NCBI GenBank assembly: GCA_963975135.1
Contig: CAXBGQ010000174.1
Span: forward strand, 1 to 6,768
Length of the DNA stretch: 6,768 bases
Reading direction: 5' to 3'
Origin: Alterinioella sp963975135
GTDB taxonomy: Bacteria > Pseudomonadota > Alphaproteobacteria > Rhodobacterales > Rhodobacteraceae
Each line of letters begins with the position of its first letter. Position 1 is the first letter of the stretch. Below, one piece after another: positions 1-6,424 of the stretch. The position numbers and the translations under genes are program-made. The notes under the pieces are model-generated. The model was not told where the DNA came from. It searched no databases and saw only the letters and a program-made list of their open reading frames with translations.

Positions 1-1
1 T

Positions 2-595
2 ATGGGCGCGGTTTTGGAACAGATCGAGGCCACGCTTTACCCGTTGCTGGCCTCCAGGCGCACCGCCATGCCCGTGGTCCCCGAAGGCGCAAAGCAATCG
101 ACGCTCAATATCAACTCGATCCATGGCGGCGAGGCCGAGCAGGAGGCAGATTATACCGGCCTGCCCTCGGCTTGCGTCGCCGATCGTTGCCGCATCGTGC
201 TGGATCGGCGGTTTCTGGTTGAAGAGGACATCGCCGAGGTTAAATCCGAGGTCACCCGGATGCTTGAGGCCATCAAATCCGAGCGGCCCAATTTCCAATA
301 TGACATCCGCGATCTTTTCGAGGTTCAACCAAGCATGACCGATGCGGATGCGCCCGTTGTGCGCACCGTGCAGGCGGCCATTGAGAAAGTGTTGAACAAG
401 CAGGCCGAATTCGTGGTCTCGCCCGGCACTTATGATCAGAAACATATCGATCGCATCGGCAAGCTGAAAAATTGCATCGCCTACGGACCCGGCATCCTCG
501 ATCTGGCGCATCAGCCCGATGAATGGGTGGGCGTGCAGGACATGATGGACAGCGCCAGGGTAATGGCCCTGACCTTGCAGGAGCTTTTGACGTGA
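2..595 (+). CDS. M20-family metallopeptidase/deacylase (ArgE/DapE-like), C-terminal part
   Basis: This is the 3' part of a zinc-dependent amidohydrolase of the M20 family, whose members remove acyl groups from amino acids or cleave small peptides in the cytoplasm. The 197 visible residues include the end of the first catalytic-lobe segment. A dimerisation (lid) domain follows from about residue 38, opening with 'NINSIHGG' (His41), the lid histidine position of the family. The chain then returns to the catalytic lobe, with 'SPGTYD' (140-145) and 'YGPGILDLAHQPDEWV' (161-176). The latter is the GPG...AHQP(D/N)E signature, in which His170 is the expected last metal ligand. Family members are about 380-430 residues, so roughly half is missing upstream. 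The ATG at base 2 is therefore an internal methionine and not the start. The C-terminus ends normally at TGA 593-595. Acetylornithine or succinyl-diaminopimelate specificity cannot be decided. A link to the downstream creatinase and importer is inferred from position only. Confidence 0.88.
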   Translation: MGAVLEQIEATLYPLLASRRTAMPVVPEGAKQSTLNINSIHGGEAEQEADYTGLPSACVADRCRIVLDRRFLVEEDIAEVKSEVTRMLEAIKSERPNFQYDIRDLFEVQPSMTDADAPVVRTVQAAIEKVLNKQAEFVVSPGTYDQKHIDRIGKLKNCIAYGPGILDLAHQPDEWVGVQDMMDSARVMALTLQELLT

Positions 596-1070
596 CGCCG
601 CGATAACCACAGCGCAGCGTACGGTTCCATCAAGCGGACCACGATATCGGGGAATAACTGTCAGACCGGACCTCAAGCCTTGCAGTCAACGCAAGGCGGG
701 AATGCCAATAGAACGCTGGTGTTAGCGATAGCTGCGGCGCTATCAAACGAACAACCGTTATTTGATGATCCAGCCAGAACCGGAACTGATCGATGATTGT
801 ATCCCTGCAAAACACGCCCTTTGCGCTCTTGATGCAAGGCCTGCGCCTGCGCCCGCCCTCCACCCGGGCGGCCAAGGCTGCCCCCGGGACCAAAGCGCCG
901 AAACCTGCCATTGTTCCGCATTGGATCGACTTTCTGAACGAAGAACCCGACCGCGCATCAAACTGATCCTGGCCCCGCAGAAATTCCAGCCCCTCATCGG
1001 CGCTGCCCTCCATTGCGCCTTTGGGGTCCGGGCCGATGCAATCCGGCCGCAGAACCGCAAACTGGTGCGG

Positions 1071-1092
1071 ACCGGTGAAAAACCCCGGTTTT
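1071..1092 (+). terminator. possible weak hairpin terminator
   Basis: ACCGG (1071-1075) can pair with CCGGT (1085-1089) across a 9-nt A-rich loop, and the 3' arm runs into TTTT (1089-1092). The stem is only 5 bp. The site would lie ahead of the binding-protein gene and end any transcript coming from the M20 side. This is weak and could be chance. Confidence 0.2.
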
Positions 1093-1192
1093 GACCCGCC
1101 TTTCTGCACTATCTCTGCAACCTGCGCTTGATCTCCCACCCCGGCCCGCGTTTCATAGGCGCAGGACGCCCGCAAATTACCACGGGCCAGAC

Positions 1193-1198
1193 AGGGAG
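1193..1198 (+). promoter_or_regulatory. ribosome binding site of the binding-protein gene
   Basis: AGGGAG lies 8 nt before the ATG at 1207. This spacing, together with the signal peptide that begins immediately at that ATG, fixes the start codon. Confidence 0.75.
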
Positions 1199-1206
1199 AC
1201 ATAGAC

Positions 1207-2564
1207 ATGCGATTTCTGCCCAGCACGGCGCTGGCCCTTGTGCTCAGCGCAGGCGCGGCCTTTGCCACGAACACCGACATCAGCATCGGCATGGTGCTCG
1301 AGCCGCCAAATCTCGACCCGACAGGCGGCGCGGCCGCGGCGATTGACGAAGTGGTCTATGCCAATGTCTTCGAGGGGCTGACGCGCTTTGCCTCGGACGG
1401 CGCGGTCATTCCCGGCCTCGCCGAAAGCTGGGACATCTCCGACGATGGCCTGACCTATACCTTCAATCTGCGTTCTGGCGTCACCTTCCATGACGGCACC
1501 GATTTCACGGCAGAGGATGCTGTCTTCAGCCTCGATCGCGCCCGTGCCGAGGATTCGACCAACGCACAGCCGTCGCTTTTCGCAGGCATCGATAGCGTCG
1601 AGGCGGCGGATGACACCACGCTGGTGGTCACGCTCGCGGCCCCGAACGGATCGTTCCTGTTCAACATGGCCTGGGGCGACGCCGTGATGGTTGCGCCCGA
1701 AAGCGCCGACACGCTGGAAACCAATCCGATCGGCACCGGCCCCTTCGCGTTCTCCGAATGGGTGCAGGGCGACCGTGTGGAGCTGACCCGTTACGACGGA
1801 TACTGGGGCGACCCGGTGTCGCTTGAGGCGGCAACCTTCCGCTTCATCTCGGACCCCAACGCCGCCTTTGCCGCGATGATGGCGGGCGATGTCGATGCCT
1901 TCCCCAATTTCCCCGCACCCGAAACGCTGGCCCAGTTCGAGGCCGACCCGCGCTTTACCGTGATCGTCGGCTCGACCGAGGGTGAGACCATCCTGTCGAC
2001 CAATAATCAGGCCGAATACCTCTCCGATGTGCGCGTGCGTCAGGCCATCGCCCAGGCGATCAACCGCCAGGATATCATCGACGGGGCCATGTTCGGCTAT
2101 GGCACCCCCATCGGCAGCCATTTTGCACCACACAACCCAGACTATGTCGACCTGACGGGCTTTGCGCCCTACGACCCCGATGCCGCCCGCGCCCTGTTGG
2201 CCGAGGCCGGGGCCGAGGGCATCACCCTGCGCCTGATGTTGCCGCCGCCCTCCGCGATTATGACCTGACCATCGTCAGCCATACCGAACCGATGGATATC
2301 GGCATCTATGCGCGCGAAGATTACTATTTCCAGTATCAGAACCCTGATTTCAACGCGCTGATGGAAACGCTGACCGCAACCACCGACCCCGCCGCGCGTT
2401 CGGAATTGCTGGCTCAGGCGCAACAGATGATCGCGGCCGATTACGTCAATGGCTTCCTTTTTCAGCTGGCAAAAACCGGCGTCGCCAATGCCGATATCGA
2501 AGGCCTGTGGGCAAACTCGCCCACTCAGGCCAACGATCTGACCGGCGTGCGCTGGACGGATTGA
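1207..2564 (+). pseudogene. ABC transporter substrate-binding protein, family 5 (SBP_bac_5, peptide/nickel type), broken by an internal deletion and frameshift
   Basis: Periplasmic ligand-binding component of a peptide/opine/nickel-type ABC importer. Residues 1-20 form a Sec signal peptide with a likely cleavage after 'AFA' at Ala20. There is no lipobox cysteine, so the product would be soluble. Family-5 hallmarks follow: 'LEPPNLDP', 'NVFEGLTRF', 'IPGLAESWDIS', 'LTYTFNLRSGVTFHDG', 'NPIGTGPF' and 'DVRVRQAIAQAINRQDII'. The first frame reads correctly to 'LRLMLPPPS' (Ser349, codon 2251-2253), then gives four off-frame residues and stops at TGA 2266-2268. The proper C-terminus resumes in another frame at 2253 ('RDYDLTIVSHTEP', then 'YYFQYQNPDFNALM') and runs 103 residues to TGA 2562-2564. 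In the family about 35-45 residues separate these two blocks. So 349 + 103 plus that gap gives about 490, the normal length. The loss is of 3n+1 bases, roughly 110-125 by inference. A simple frameshift cannot explain it. It is either a real inactivating deletion or an assembly error. The cognate permeases are probably the genes starting at 4659. Confidence 0.88.
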
Positions 2565-2585
2565 TCCGGGTAAGGACGAATTGGC

Positions 2586-2617
2586 AAGCGCCCCGCAACT
2601 TTGTTTGCGGGGCGCTT
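2586..2617 (+). terminator. strong hairpin terminator after the binding-protein gene
   Basis: AAGCGCCCCGCAA (2586-2598) and TTGCGGGGCGCTT (2605-2617) form a perfect 13-bp stem with a 6-nt loop, beginning 21 nt after the stop at 2564. The T-run is short (TTT 2616-2618, then an A/T-rich tail AAATTATTT). It ends the plus-strand transcript. The stem could also slow transcripts arriving from the creatinase side. Confidence 0.85.
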
Positions 2618-2664
2618 TAAATTATTTGAAGTGCAGGCTCAAATTCCGGGTGCAGCGCCCGTGG

Positions 2665-2694
2665 CCCCTGCGGGAGCCTCCGGCGGGGATTTTT
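2665..2694 (+). terminator. second, imperfect hairpin with T-run
   Basis: CCCC (2665-2668) pairs with GGGG (2685-2688), and CGGG (2671-2674) pairs with TCCG (2679-2682) using one G-U pair. The two stems are separated by a 2x2 mismatch and the loop is AGCC. ATTTTT (2689-2694) follows directly, as in a factor-independent terminator on the plus strand. It probably backs up the stronger hairpin just upstream. Confidence 0.5.
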
Positions 2695-2696
2695 GA

Positions 2697-2743
2697 TTCG
2701 CAAAGAAGCCAAATTTTACGAAAATTTTCATCTTCTTTGTGAA
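2697..2743. repeat. AT-rich 47-nt inverted repeat
   Basis: The outer arms TTCGCAAAGAAG (2697-2708) and CTTCTTTGTGAA (2732-2743) pair over 12 bp with one G-U. Inside them AAATTTT (2711-2717) and AAAATTT (2721-2727) pair over 7 bp around the loop ACG. The two stems are separated by CC on one side and TCAT on the other. The AT-rich palindrome sits inside very GC-rich DNA. It may act as a bidirectional terminator or be a copy of a dispersed intergenic repeat. Which one cannot be told from one copy. Confidence 0.6.
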
Positions 2744-2758
2744 AACACTCCGGGGAGC

Positions 2759-2778
2759 GCGAGGGGCTGGCCCCTCGC
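2759..2778. repeat. GC-rich perfect hairpin
   Basis: GCGAGGGG (2759-2766) and CCCCTCGC (2771-2778) form a perfect 8-bp stem with loop CTGG. On the minus strand the stem is followed after about 12 nt by a TTTT. A role as terminator of the creatinase transcript is possible but not clear, because the T-run is too distant for a textbook site. Confidence 0.45.
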
Positions 2779-2909
2779 TGATATCCGCGCAAACCGCCCC
2801 TCAAGGCCAACGAACCACCACGTGCAGCGCAGCCATGGCAATGCGGCCCGCGGAGGGCTCCCGGATGGGGGCCTGACGGGGGCCGCCGCGCGTTGCCCGA
2901 TCCTTCGGG

Positions 2910-4121
2910 TCAGCCCACGATGTTGAATTCCGGGCCGTAAGGGTAGCCGGTGATGTTCTCATTGCCGTCTTCGGTGATGATCAGGATGTCATGTTCACGG
3001 TAGCCGCCCGCCCCCGGCTGGCCTTCCGGGATCGTCAGCATCGGTTCCATCGAGATCACCATGCCGGGCTCCAGCACCGTGTCGATATCCTCACGCAGTT
3101 CCAGCCCCGCTTCGCGCCCATAGTAATGCGACAGCACGCCGAAAGAATGGCCATAGCCAAAGGTGCGGTATTGCAGAAGCTGGCGTTCCTCGAAGAATGC
3201 GTTGATCTTATGGGTCACCTCGGCACAGCTTGCTCCGGGCTTCAGCAGGCTCATGCCGTATTCATGCGCGGCAACGTTGGCCTGCCAGATCTTCAGCGAT
3301 GTGGCATCGACCTCCTGCACGAACATGGTGCGCTCCAGCGCGGTGTAATAGCCTGAAATCATGGGAAACGTGTTGAGGCTCAGGATGTCGCCACGCTGCA
3401 ATGCGCGTGCGGTGACGGGGTTATGCGCCCCATCGGTATTCAACCCCGACTGGAACCACACCCAGGTGTCGCGATATTCGGCATCGGGAAAGCGGCGGGC
3501 AATCTCCAGTTCCATCGCATCGCGGCCGGCCATCGCCACATCAATCTCGCGCGCGCCCGCTTTCACGGCGTCGCGGATCGCATAGCCACCGATATCGGCG
3601 GTGTTGGCCCCGGCGCGGATCAGGTCCAGTTCAGTCGAGCTTTTGCGCATCCTCTGCTCCATCGTCATCGGCGCGATATCCGTCACGGATGCGGGGGCCA
3701 TGAAGGCGCGCATCTTCTGCTCCTGAAGCATGCTCAGGTGATCGCCCTCGACGCCCACGGCCCGGCCGGTGCCCGCAACATGGACAATCGCGCGCCAGTA
3801 ATTGTCGCGCGCCCAATCGGTATAGGTGATGTTGTCGGTCGCCCCGCGCCGCCACGGTTGCCCGGCATCAATGCCAGCCGAGATCGTCACCGCCTCTGAC
3901 GCCGTCACAACCAGAGCATAGGGCCGCCCGAAGGCGCAGTAGAGAAAGCCGGAATAATAGGCGATATTGTGCATCGAGGTCAGCACCACGGCCTCAACCC
4001 CATGCGCGTCCATGATGGATCGCAGACCCATCAGACGGGCATCATATTCGGATTGCGCAAATTGCAGCGCTGGCTTGTCGCCATTGTGAAGACGGTAAAA
4101 CTCTGGGCGCGTATGTGTCAT
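2910..4121 (-). CDS. creatinase (creatine amidinohydrolase)
   Basis: Hydrolyses creatine to sarcosine and urea (EC 3.5.3.3) in the cytoplasm as a homodimer. At 403 residues it matches the known Pseudomonas enzyme in length and, as I remember that sequence, in long near-identical stretches: 'NGDK' (13-16), 'FLYCAFGRPYALVVT' (59-73), 'WFQSGLNTDGAHNPVT' (222-237), 'QYRTFGYGHSFG' (317-328) and 'GLELREDIDTVLEPGMV' (339-355). An N-terminal creatinase domain (about 1-160) precedes the pita-bread M24 fold (about 165-395). The catalytic and substrate residues known from P. putida (His232, Glu262, Glu358, Arg335, Arg64) map to His233, Glu263, Glu359, Arg336 and Arg66. The aspartates that bind metal in M24 aminopeptidases are absent, as expected for metal-free creatinase: the usual D-x-T-R-T reads A-L-E-R-T at 261-265. 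The start is set by an excellent ribosome site (4129-4136). It lies 131 bp downstream of a small membrane-protein gene on the same strand and converges on the binding-protein gene. Confidence 0.93.
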   Translation of the reverse strand: MTHTRPEFYRLHNGDKPALQFAQSEYDARLMGLRSIMDAHGVEAVVLTSMHNIAYYSGFLYCAFGRPYALVVTASEAVTISAGIDAGQPWRRGATDNITYTDWARDNYWRAIVHVAGTGRAVGVEGDHLSMLQEQKMRAFMAPASVTDIAPMTMEQRMRKSSTELDLIRAGANTADIGGYAIRDAVKAGAREIDVAMAGRDAMELEIARRFPDAEYRDTWVWFQSGLNTDGAHNPVTARALQRGDILSLNTFPMISGYYTALERTMFVQEVDATSLKIWQANVAAHEYGMSLLKPGASCAEVTHKINAFFEERQLLQYRTFGYGHSFGVLSHYYGREAGLELREDIDTVLEPGMVISMEPMLTIPEGQPGAGGYREHDILIITEDGNENITGYPYGPEFNIVG

Positions 4122-4128
4122 CGCGGAC

Positions 4129-4136
4129 CCTCCTTT
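4129..4136 (-). promoter_or_regulatory. ribosome binding site of creatinase
   Basis: On the minus strand AAAGGAGG lies 7 nt before the ATG at 4121. This near-perfect anti-16S match suggests efficient translation and confirms the start codon. Confidence 0.85.
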
Positions 4137-4252
4137 GCAGAAAGGCCCCGGCGTTCAGGGCGGATGTTGCGGCAGGAAACCGGCCCTGCCGGGGGCGACG
4201 CCATCGCCCCGGTACCGATACGCTCTTTGCCGCAAAAAAAGTGGTCTGGCAA

Positions 4253-4558
4253 TCACCCTGTTCCCGCCAGGTTCCGCAATACCAGCCAGATCGCGCCGAA
4301 CGAGGTGGCCAGCGCCACATTGCCGAAGAAATACGTGCAGAGCGGGTTCAGAACCGCCAGCAGCGCAAAGCCCAACCGCCAGTCCCGTGATGTGCGCAGA
4401 TGCCAGATATTCAGCGCCAGCATGATCACCGCCGCAGACAGCACGACCAGCAGCGCCAGCGCGCCCTGAAACCCAAGCGCCCGAAGCGACAACACCACGG
4501 CCCAAGGCAGGCCGGCATTAATCGCCAAAAACCGCAGCCAAACCGGCCACCTCATCAT
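4253..4558 (-). CDS. small hypothetical membrane protein
   Basis: A 101-residue, strongly hydrophobic protein that I do not recognise. It begins MMRWPVWLRFLAINAG and shows three to four likely membrane segments: about residues 8-27, about 32-53 (a Leu/Ala/Val-rich stretch), and a long hydrophobic block at about 63-97 that may be two helices split by 'NPLCTYFFGN'. A basic stretch 'HLRTSRDWR' (about 54-62) separates the second and third. The ATG at 4558 is chosen because AAAAGGG lies 9 nt upstream on the minus strand. The ATG at 4567 abuts that site, and the ATG at 4555 is a further alternative. The open frame extends upstream to 4894, but that part lies over the permease gene and lacks protein-like character. 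It lies upstream of creatinase, same strand, 131 bp apart, so co-transcription is possible. A weak stem (CTGGC/GCCAG, 4246-4250 and 4266-4270), followed by a run of seven Ts on the minus strand (4234-4240), could partly separate the two. Confidence 0.7.
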   Translation of the reverse strand: MMRWPVWLRFLAINAGLPWAVVLSLRALGFQGALALLVVLSAAVIMLALNIWHLRTSRDWRLGFALLAVLNPLCTYFFGNVALATSFGAIWLVLRNLAGTG

Positions 4559-4658
4559 CGCCCGCATCCCTTTTGTTGCACTAGACGCTGGTCTTTTCGG
4601 GCGGGCAAAGTCAACAAGCCTCTGGTCCTCGCCATGGCGGGCGTCTACCGTCCGCGCC
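4559..4658. promoter_or_regulatory. divergent promoter region
   Basis: This 100-bp gap separates the leftward membrane-protein/creatinase unit from the rightward permease operon and must hold promoters for both unless transcription enters from outside. On the minus strand a TTGACT (4609-4614) resembles a -35 element, but no good -10 lies at 16-18 bp. AAAAGGG (4568-4574) serves the leftward gene. On the plus strand no strong Shine-Dalgarno precedes the permease ATG at 4659. I see no clear operator palindrome. Confidence 0.4.
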
Positions 4659-5603
4659 ATGCTGCGTTTCCTCCTCGGTCGCCTTCTCTCGCTCGGCCTT
4701 AGCCTGATTGCCGCAAGCCTTGCCATCTTCGTGGTGATCGAGGTTGTGCCGGGTGATCCGGCGGCGTTCATGTTGGGGCTTAACGCGAACGAGGAAACCG
4801 TGCTGGCGTTGCAACAGGAACTGGGCCTGACCGGATCGAAGGCGGCCCGGTATGTGGCTTGGGTTACCGGCCTCGTGCAGGGCGATTTCGGCACCTCCTA
4901 CACCTACCGCGTGCCGGTGTCGGACCTTATTCTGCAACGGCTCTGGGTCTCCTTGCCGCTGGCCGCATTCGCGTTGATCCTGTCCACCGCGATTGCCTTT
5001 CCCATCGGCCTGATTGCCGCGTCGCGCCGCGGCTCGGCCGCCGATTTCTCGATCATGGGCGGCACGCAACTCGGCATCGCGATTCCGAATTTCTGGTTTG
5101 CCATGCTGCTGGTGCTGGTCTTCGCGGTCAAACTGCGCTGGTTCAACGCGGGTGGATTTCCGGGGTGGGAGGAGCCGCTGCTGGCGCTGAAATCCCTGCT
5201 GTTGCCTGCCGTGGCGCTGGCCCTGCCGCAGGCCGCCATTCTGGCCCGCGTAATGCGCTCGGCGCTGATCGAGACGATGGGACAGGATTACATCCGCACG
5301 GCGCGCGCCAAGGGGCTGACACGCCGTCAGGTCACGCTGCGCCACGCGCTCAGAAACGCGCTCATTCCGGTGCTGACGATCATCGGGTTGCAGTTTTCCT
5401 TTCTGCTGGCCGGGGCGATCATCATCGAAAACGTGTTCTTTCTGCCCGGTCTTGGGCGGTTGATTTTCCAGGGCATCACACAGCGCGATCTTGTGGTGGT
5501 GGAATCGGTGACGATGTTGCTGGTCTTCGCCGTCATTTTGGTGACCTTTCTGGTCGATATCGCCTATGCGCTGGCCGATCCAAGATTGCGGAGGCGGGGA
5601 TGA
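4659..5603 (+). CDS. ABC transporter permease, DppB/OppB type
   Basis: One of the two inner-membrane subunits of a peptide/nickel-type ABC importer. The 314 residues match the usual 305-340 and show six likely membrane helices (about 9-30, 98-121, 135-157, 178-197, 235-257, 281-304). Family marks include the N-terminal 'LRFLLGRLL', 'VVPGDPAA' (29-36), 'GDFGTSY' (75-81), 'AIPNFW' (141-146) and the EAA loop that contacts the ATPase, 'DYIRTARAKGLTRRQV...HALRNALIP' (210-237). The 'ENVFFLPGLGRL' block (257-268) follows. The ATG at 4659 gives the standard N-terminus although its ribosome site is weak. The stop overlaps the next gene's start (ATGA at 5600-5603), indicating translational coupling. 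Its natural partner is probably the damaged binding protein at 1207-2564. Substrate unknown. Confidence 0.93.
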   Translation: MLRFLLGRLLSLGLSLIAASLAIFVVIEVVPGDPAAFMLGLNANEETVLALQQELGLTGSKAARYVAWVTGLVQGDFGTSYTYRVPVSDLILQRLWVSLPLAAFALILSTAIAFPIGLIAASRRGSAADFSIMGGTQLGIAIPNFWFAMLLVLVFAVKLRWFNAGGFPGWEEPLLALKSLLLPAVALALPQAAILARVMRSALIETMGQDYIRTARAKGLTRRQVTLRHALRNALIPVLTIIGLQFSFLLAGAIIIENVFFLPGLGRLIFQGITQRDLVVVESVTMLLVFAVILVTFLVDIAYALADPRLRRRG

Positions 5604-6424
5604 GGCGACTGCCCGCATCTCTTGTCATCGGCGCGGTGCTGACGCTGTTTTTCGTGGTGGTTGCGCTGCTCAGCCTCGGCTGGACGCCGCATGACGTGGA
5701 AGACCTGGTGATTGCGGAGCGTTTGCGCCCGGCCGGGCCTGATTTCTGGTTGGGAACCGATCAGTTCGGGCGCGATTTGCTCTCCATGCTGATGGTGGGC
5801 GCGCGGGTCTCCATCGCGGTGGCGCTGGTTGCGGTTGGCATCGGGGTGGCTATCGGCGTGCCGCTTGGTCTGGCCGCTGCGGCCACGCGCGGCAGCCTCT
5901 TTGATGAGGTCATCATGCGCGGCAATGACCTGATCTTTGCCTTCCCCTCGCTTGTCATCGCCATCCTGATCACCGCCGTGTTCGGCCCCTCAGCCTTCAA
6001 CGCGATTCTGGCCATCGGTATTTTCAACATCCCCGTTTTCGCCCGCGTGGCGCGGGGCGGCGCGCTCAGCCTCTGGACGCTGGATTACGTTCTGGCCGCG
6101 CGGGTGGCGGGCAAGGGCCGCGCCCGGATCAGCCTTGAGCATATCCTGCCCAATATCTCCAGCCTTCTGATCGTGCAGGCCACGATCCAGTTCTCGCTTG
6201 GTATTCTGGCCGAGGCGGCGCTCAGCTATATCGGCCTCTCGGTGCAGCCGCCCACGCCCAGTTGGGGCCGGATGCTGGCCGATGCGCAGACGATGATCTA
6301 CACGCACCCGATGCTGGCGGTGCTGCCGGGGTTGGCCATCGTGTTTATGGTGCTTGGCCTCAACCTGATGGGCGACGGGTTGCGCGACATGCTGGATCCG
6401 CGCCTGCGCCGGGTGCGCGCATGA
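5600..6424 (+). CDS. ABC transporter permease, DppC/OppC type
   Basis: Second inner-membrane subunit of the same importer, 274 residues, near the short end for the family. An N-terminal helix (about 7-27) is followed by the family signature 'LGTDQFGRDLLS' (51-62). Five further helices follow (about 66-95, 110-128, 132-150, 187-212, 236-256). The ATPase-contact loop is 'LDYVLAARVAGKGRARI...HILPN' (161-185), with 'GKG' where many relatives have 'GAS'. 'PPTPSWG' (217-223) and the C-terminal 'NLMGDGLRDMLDPRLR' (255-270) are classic. The start is the ATG at 5600, overlapping the stop of the preceding permease. The open frame extends upstream to 4859 only as a shadow of that gene. Its own stop overlaps the ATPase start in the same ATGA manner. 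Operon membership is clear and the substrate is not. Confidence 0.93.
   Translation: MRRLPASLVIGAVLTLFFVVVALLSLGWTPHDVEDLVIAERLRPAGPDFWLGTDQFGRDLLSMLMVGARVSIAVALVAVGIGVAIGVPLGLAAAATRGSLFDEVIMRGNDLIFAFPSLVIAILITAVFGPSAFNAILAIGIFNIPVFARVARGGALSLWTLDYVLAARVAGKGRARISLEHILPNISSLLIVQATIQFSLGILAEAALSYIGLSVQPPTPSWGRMLADAQTMIYTHPMLAVLPGLAIVFMVLGLNLMGDGLRDMLDPRLRRVRA

Larger units (their letters stand above)
596..1206. other. long intergenic stretch without a recognised gene
   Basis: About 610 bp between the M20 gene and the binding-protein gene. Several frames are open on both strands, but none gives a protein I recognise. The reading frame of the M20 gene stays open after its stop for another 66 codons, to TGA 794-796. 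That stop overlaps an ATG at 793 in an ATGA arrangement. The ATG opens a 57-codon frame (793-966) starting MIVSLQNTPF, with only a weak 'CGGAA' (781-785) as ribosome site. Bases 600-780 look less GC-rich than the flanking genes. A minus-strand frame (about 630-1180) and a plus-strand frame (762-1094) mirror each other and cannot both be genes. The region could be a degraded gene or mobile-element remnant plus the promoter region of the downstream gene. I see no clear sigma-70 pair. Confidence 0.5.
2565..2909. other. convergent intergenic region, hairpin-rich
   Basis: The binding-protein gene and the creatinase gene both end here, and I see no gene between them. The stretch holds at least four hairpins, listed separately where distinct. 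It also has a direct repeat GGGGGCC (2867-2873 and 2878-2884, spaced by TGAC). A small stem beside the creatinase stop pairs CCCGA (2896-2900) with TCGGG (2905-2909) but has no T-run on the minus strand. Base composition switches sharply between a very GC-rich background and an AT-rich core at about 2690-2748. Open frames here (for example 2622-2810 minus and 2693-2926 plus) show no protein-like features. Confidence 0.65.

Noticed and set aside
630..1292. A 220-residue open frame on the minus strand covering most of the gap before the binding-protein gene.
   Set aside because: It begins antisense to the signal peptide of the binding protein, its residues look like random translation of GC-rich DNA, and I recognise no motif. 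A mirrored plus-strand frame at 762-1094 is equally open.
1177..2133. A long minus-strand open frame (318 residues) antisense to the binding protein.
   Set aside because: It is a mirror of a clearly coding region. Its His/Arg/Gly-rich composition is typical of antisense frames in GC-rich genomes.
2251..2270. A programmed ribosomal frameshift joining the two halves of the binding protein.
   Set aside because: No slippery heptamer is evident, and a shift alone would not restore the ~40 missing residues.
2292..2564. Treating the 90-codon plus-strand frame as a separate small gene.
   Set aside because: Its sequence is the C-terminal end of the family-5 binding protein, and coding similarity starts before its ATG, at 2253. 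It is a fragment of the broken gene.
2910..4121. Calling the M24-fold protein a Xaa-Pro aminopeptidase or the DMSP lyase DddP.
   Set aside because: The aminopeptidase metal-binding aspartates are absent, the creatinase active-site residues are present, and the length and long motifs match creatinase and not DddP.
4246..4270. A terminator between the small membrane-protein gene and creatinase.
   Set aside because: The stem is only 5 bp with a 15-nt loop, and the run of Ts lies 5 nt away. This is too weak to list as a feature and is mentioned only as a possibility.
4611..5618. A 335-residue minus-strand open frame antisense to the DppB-type permease.
   Set aside because: Shadow of the permease. 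It is dominated by Gln, His and Arg and has no domain features.
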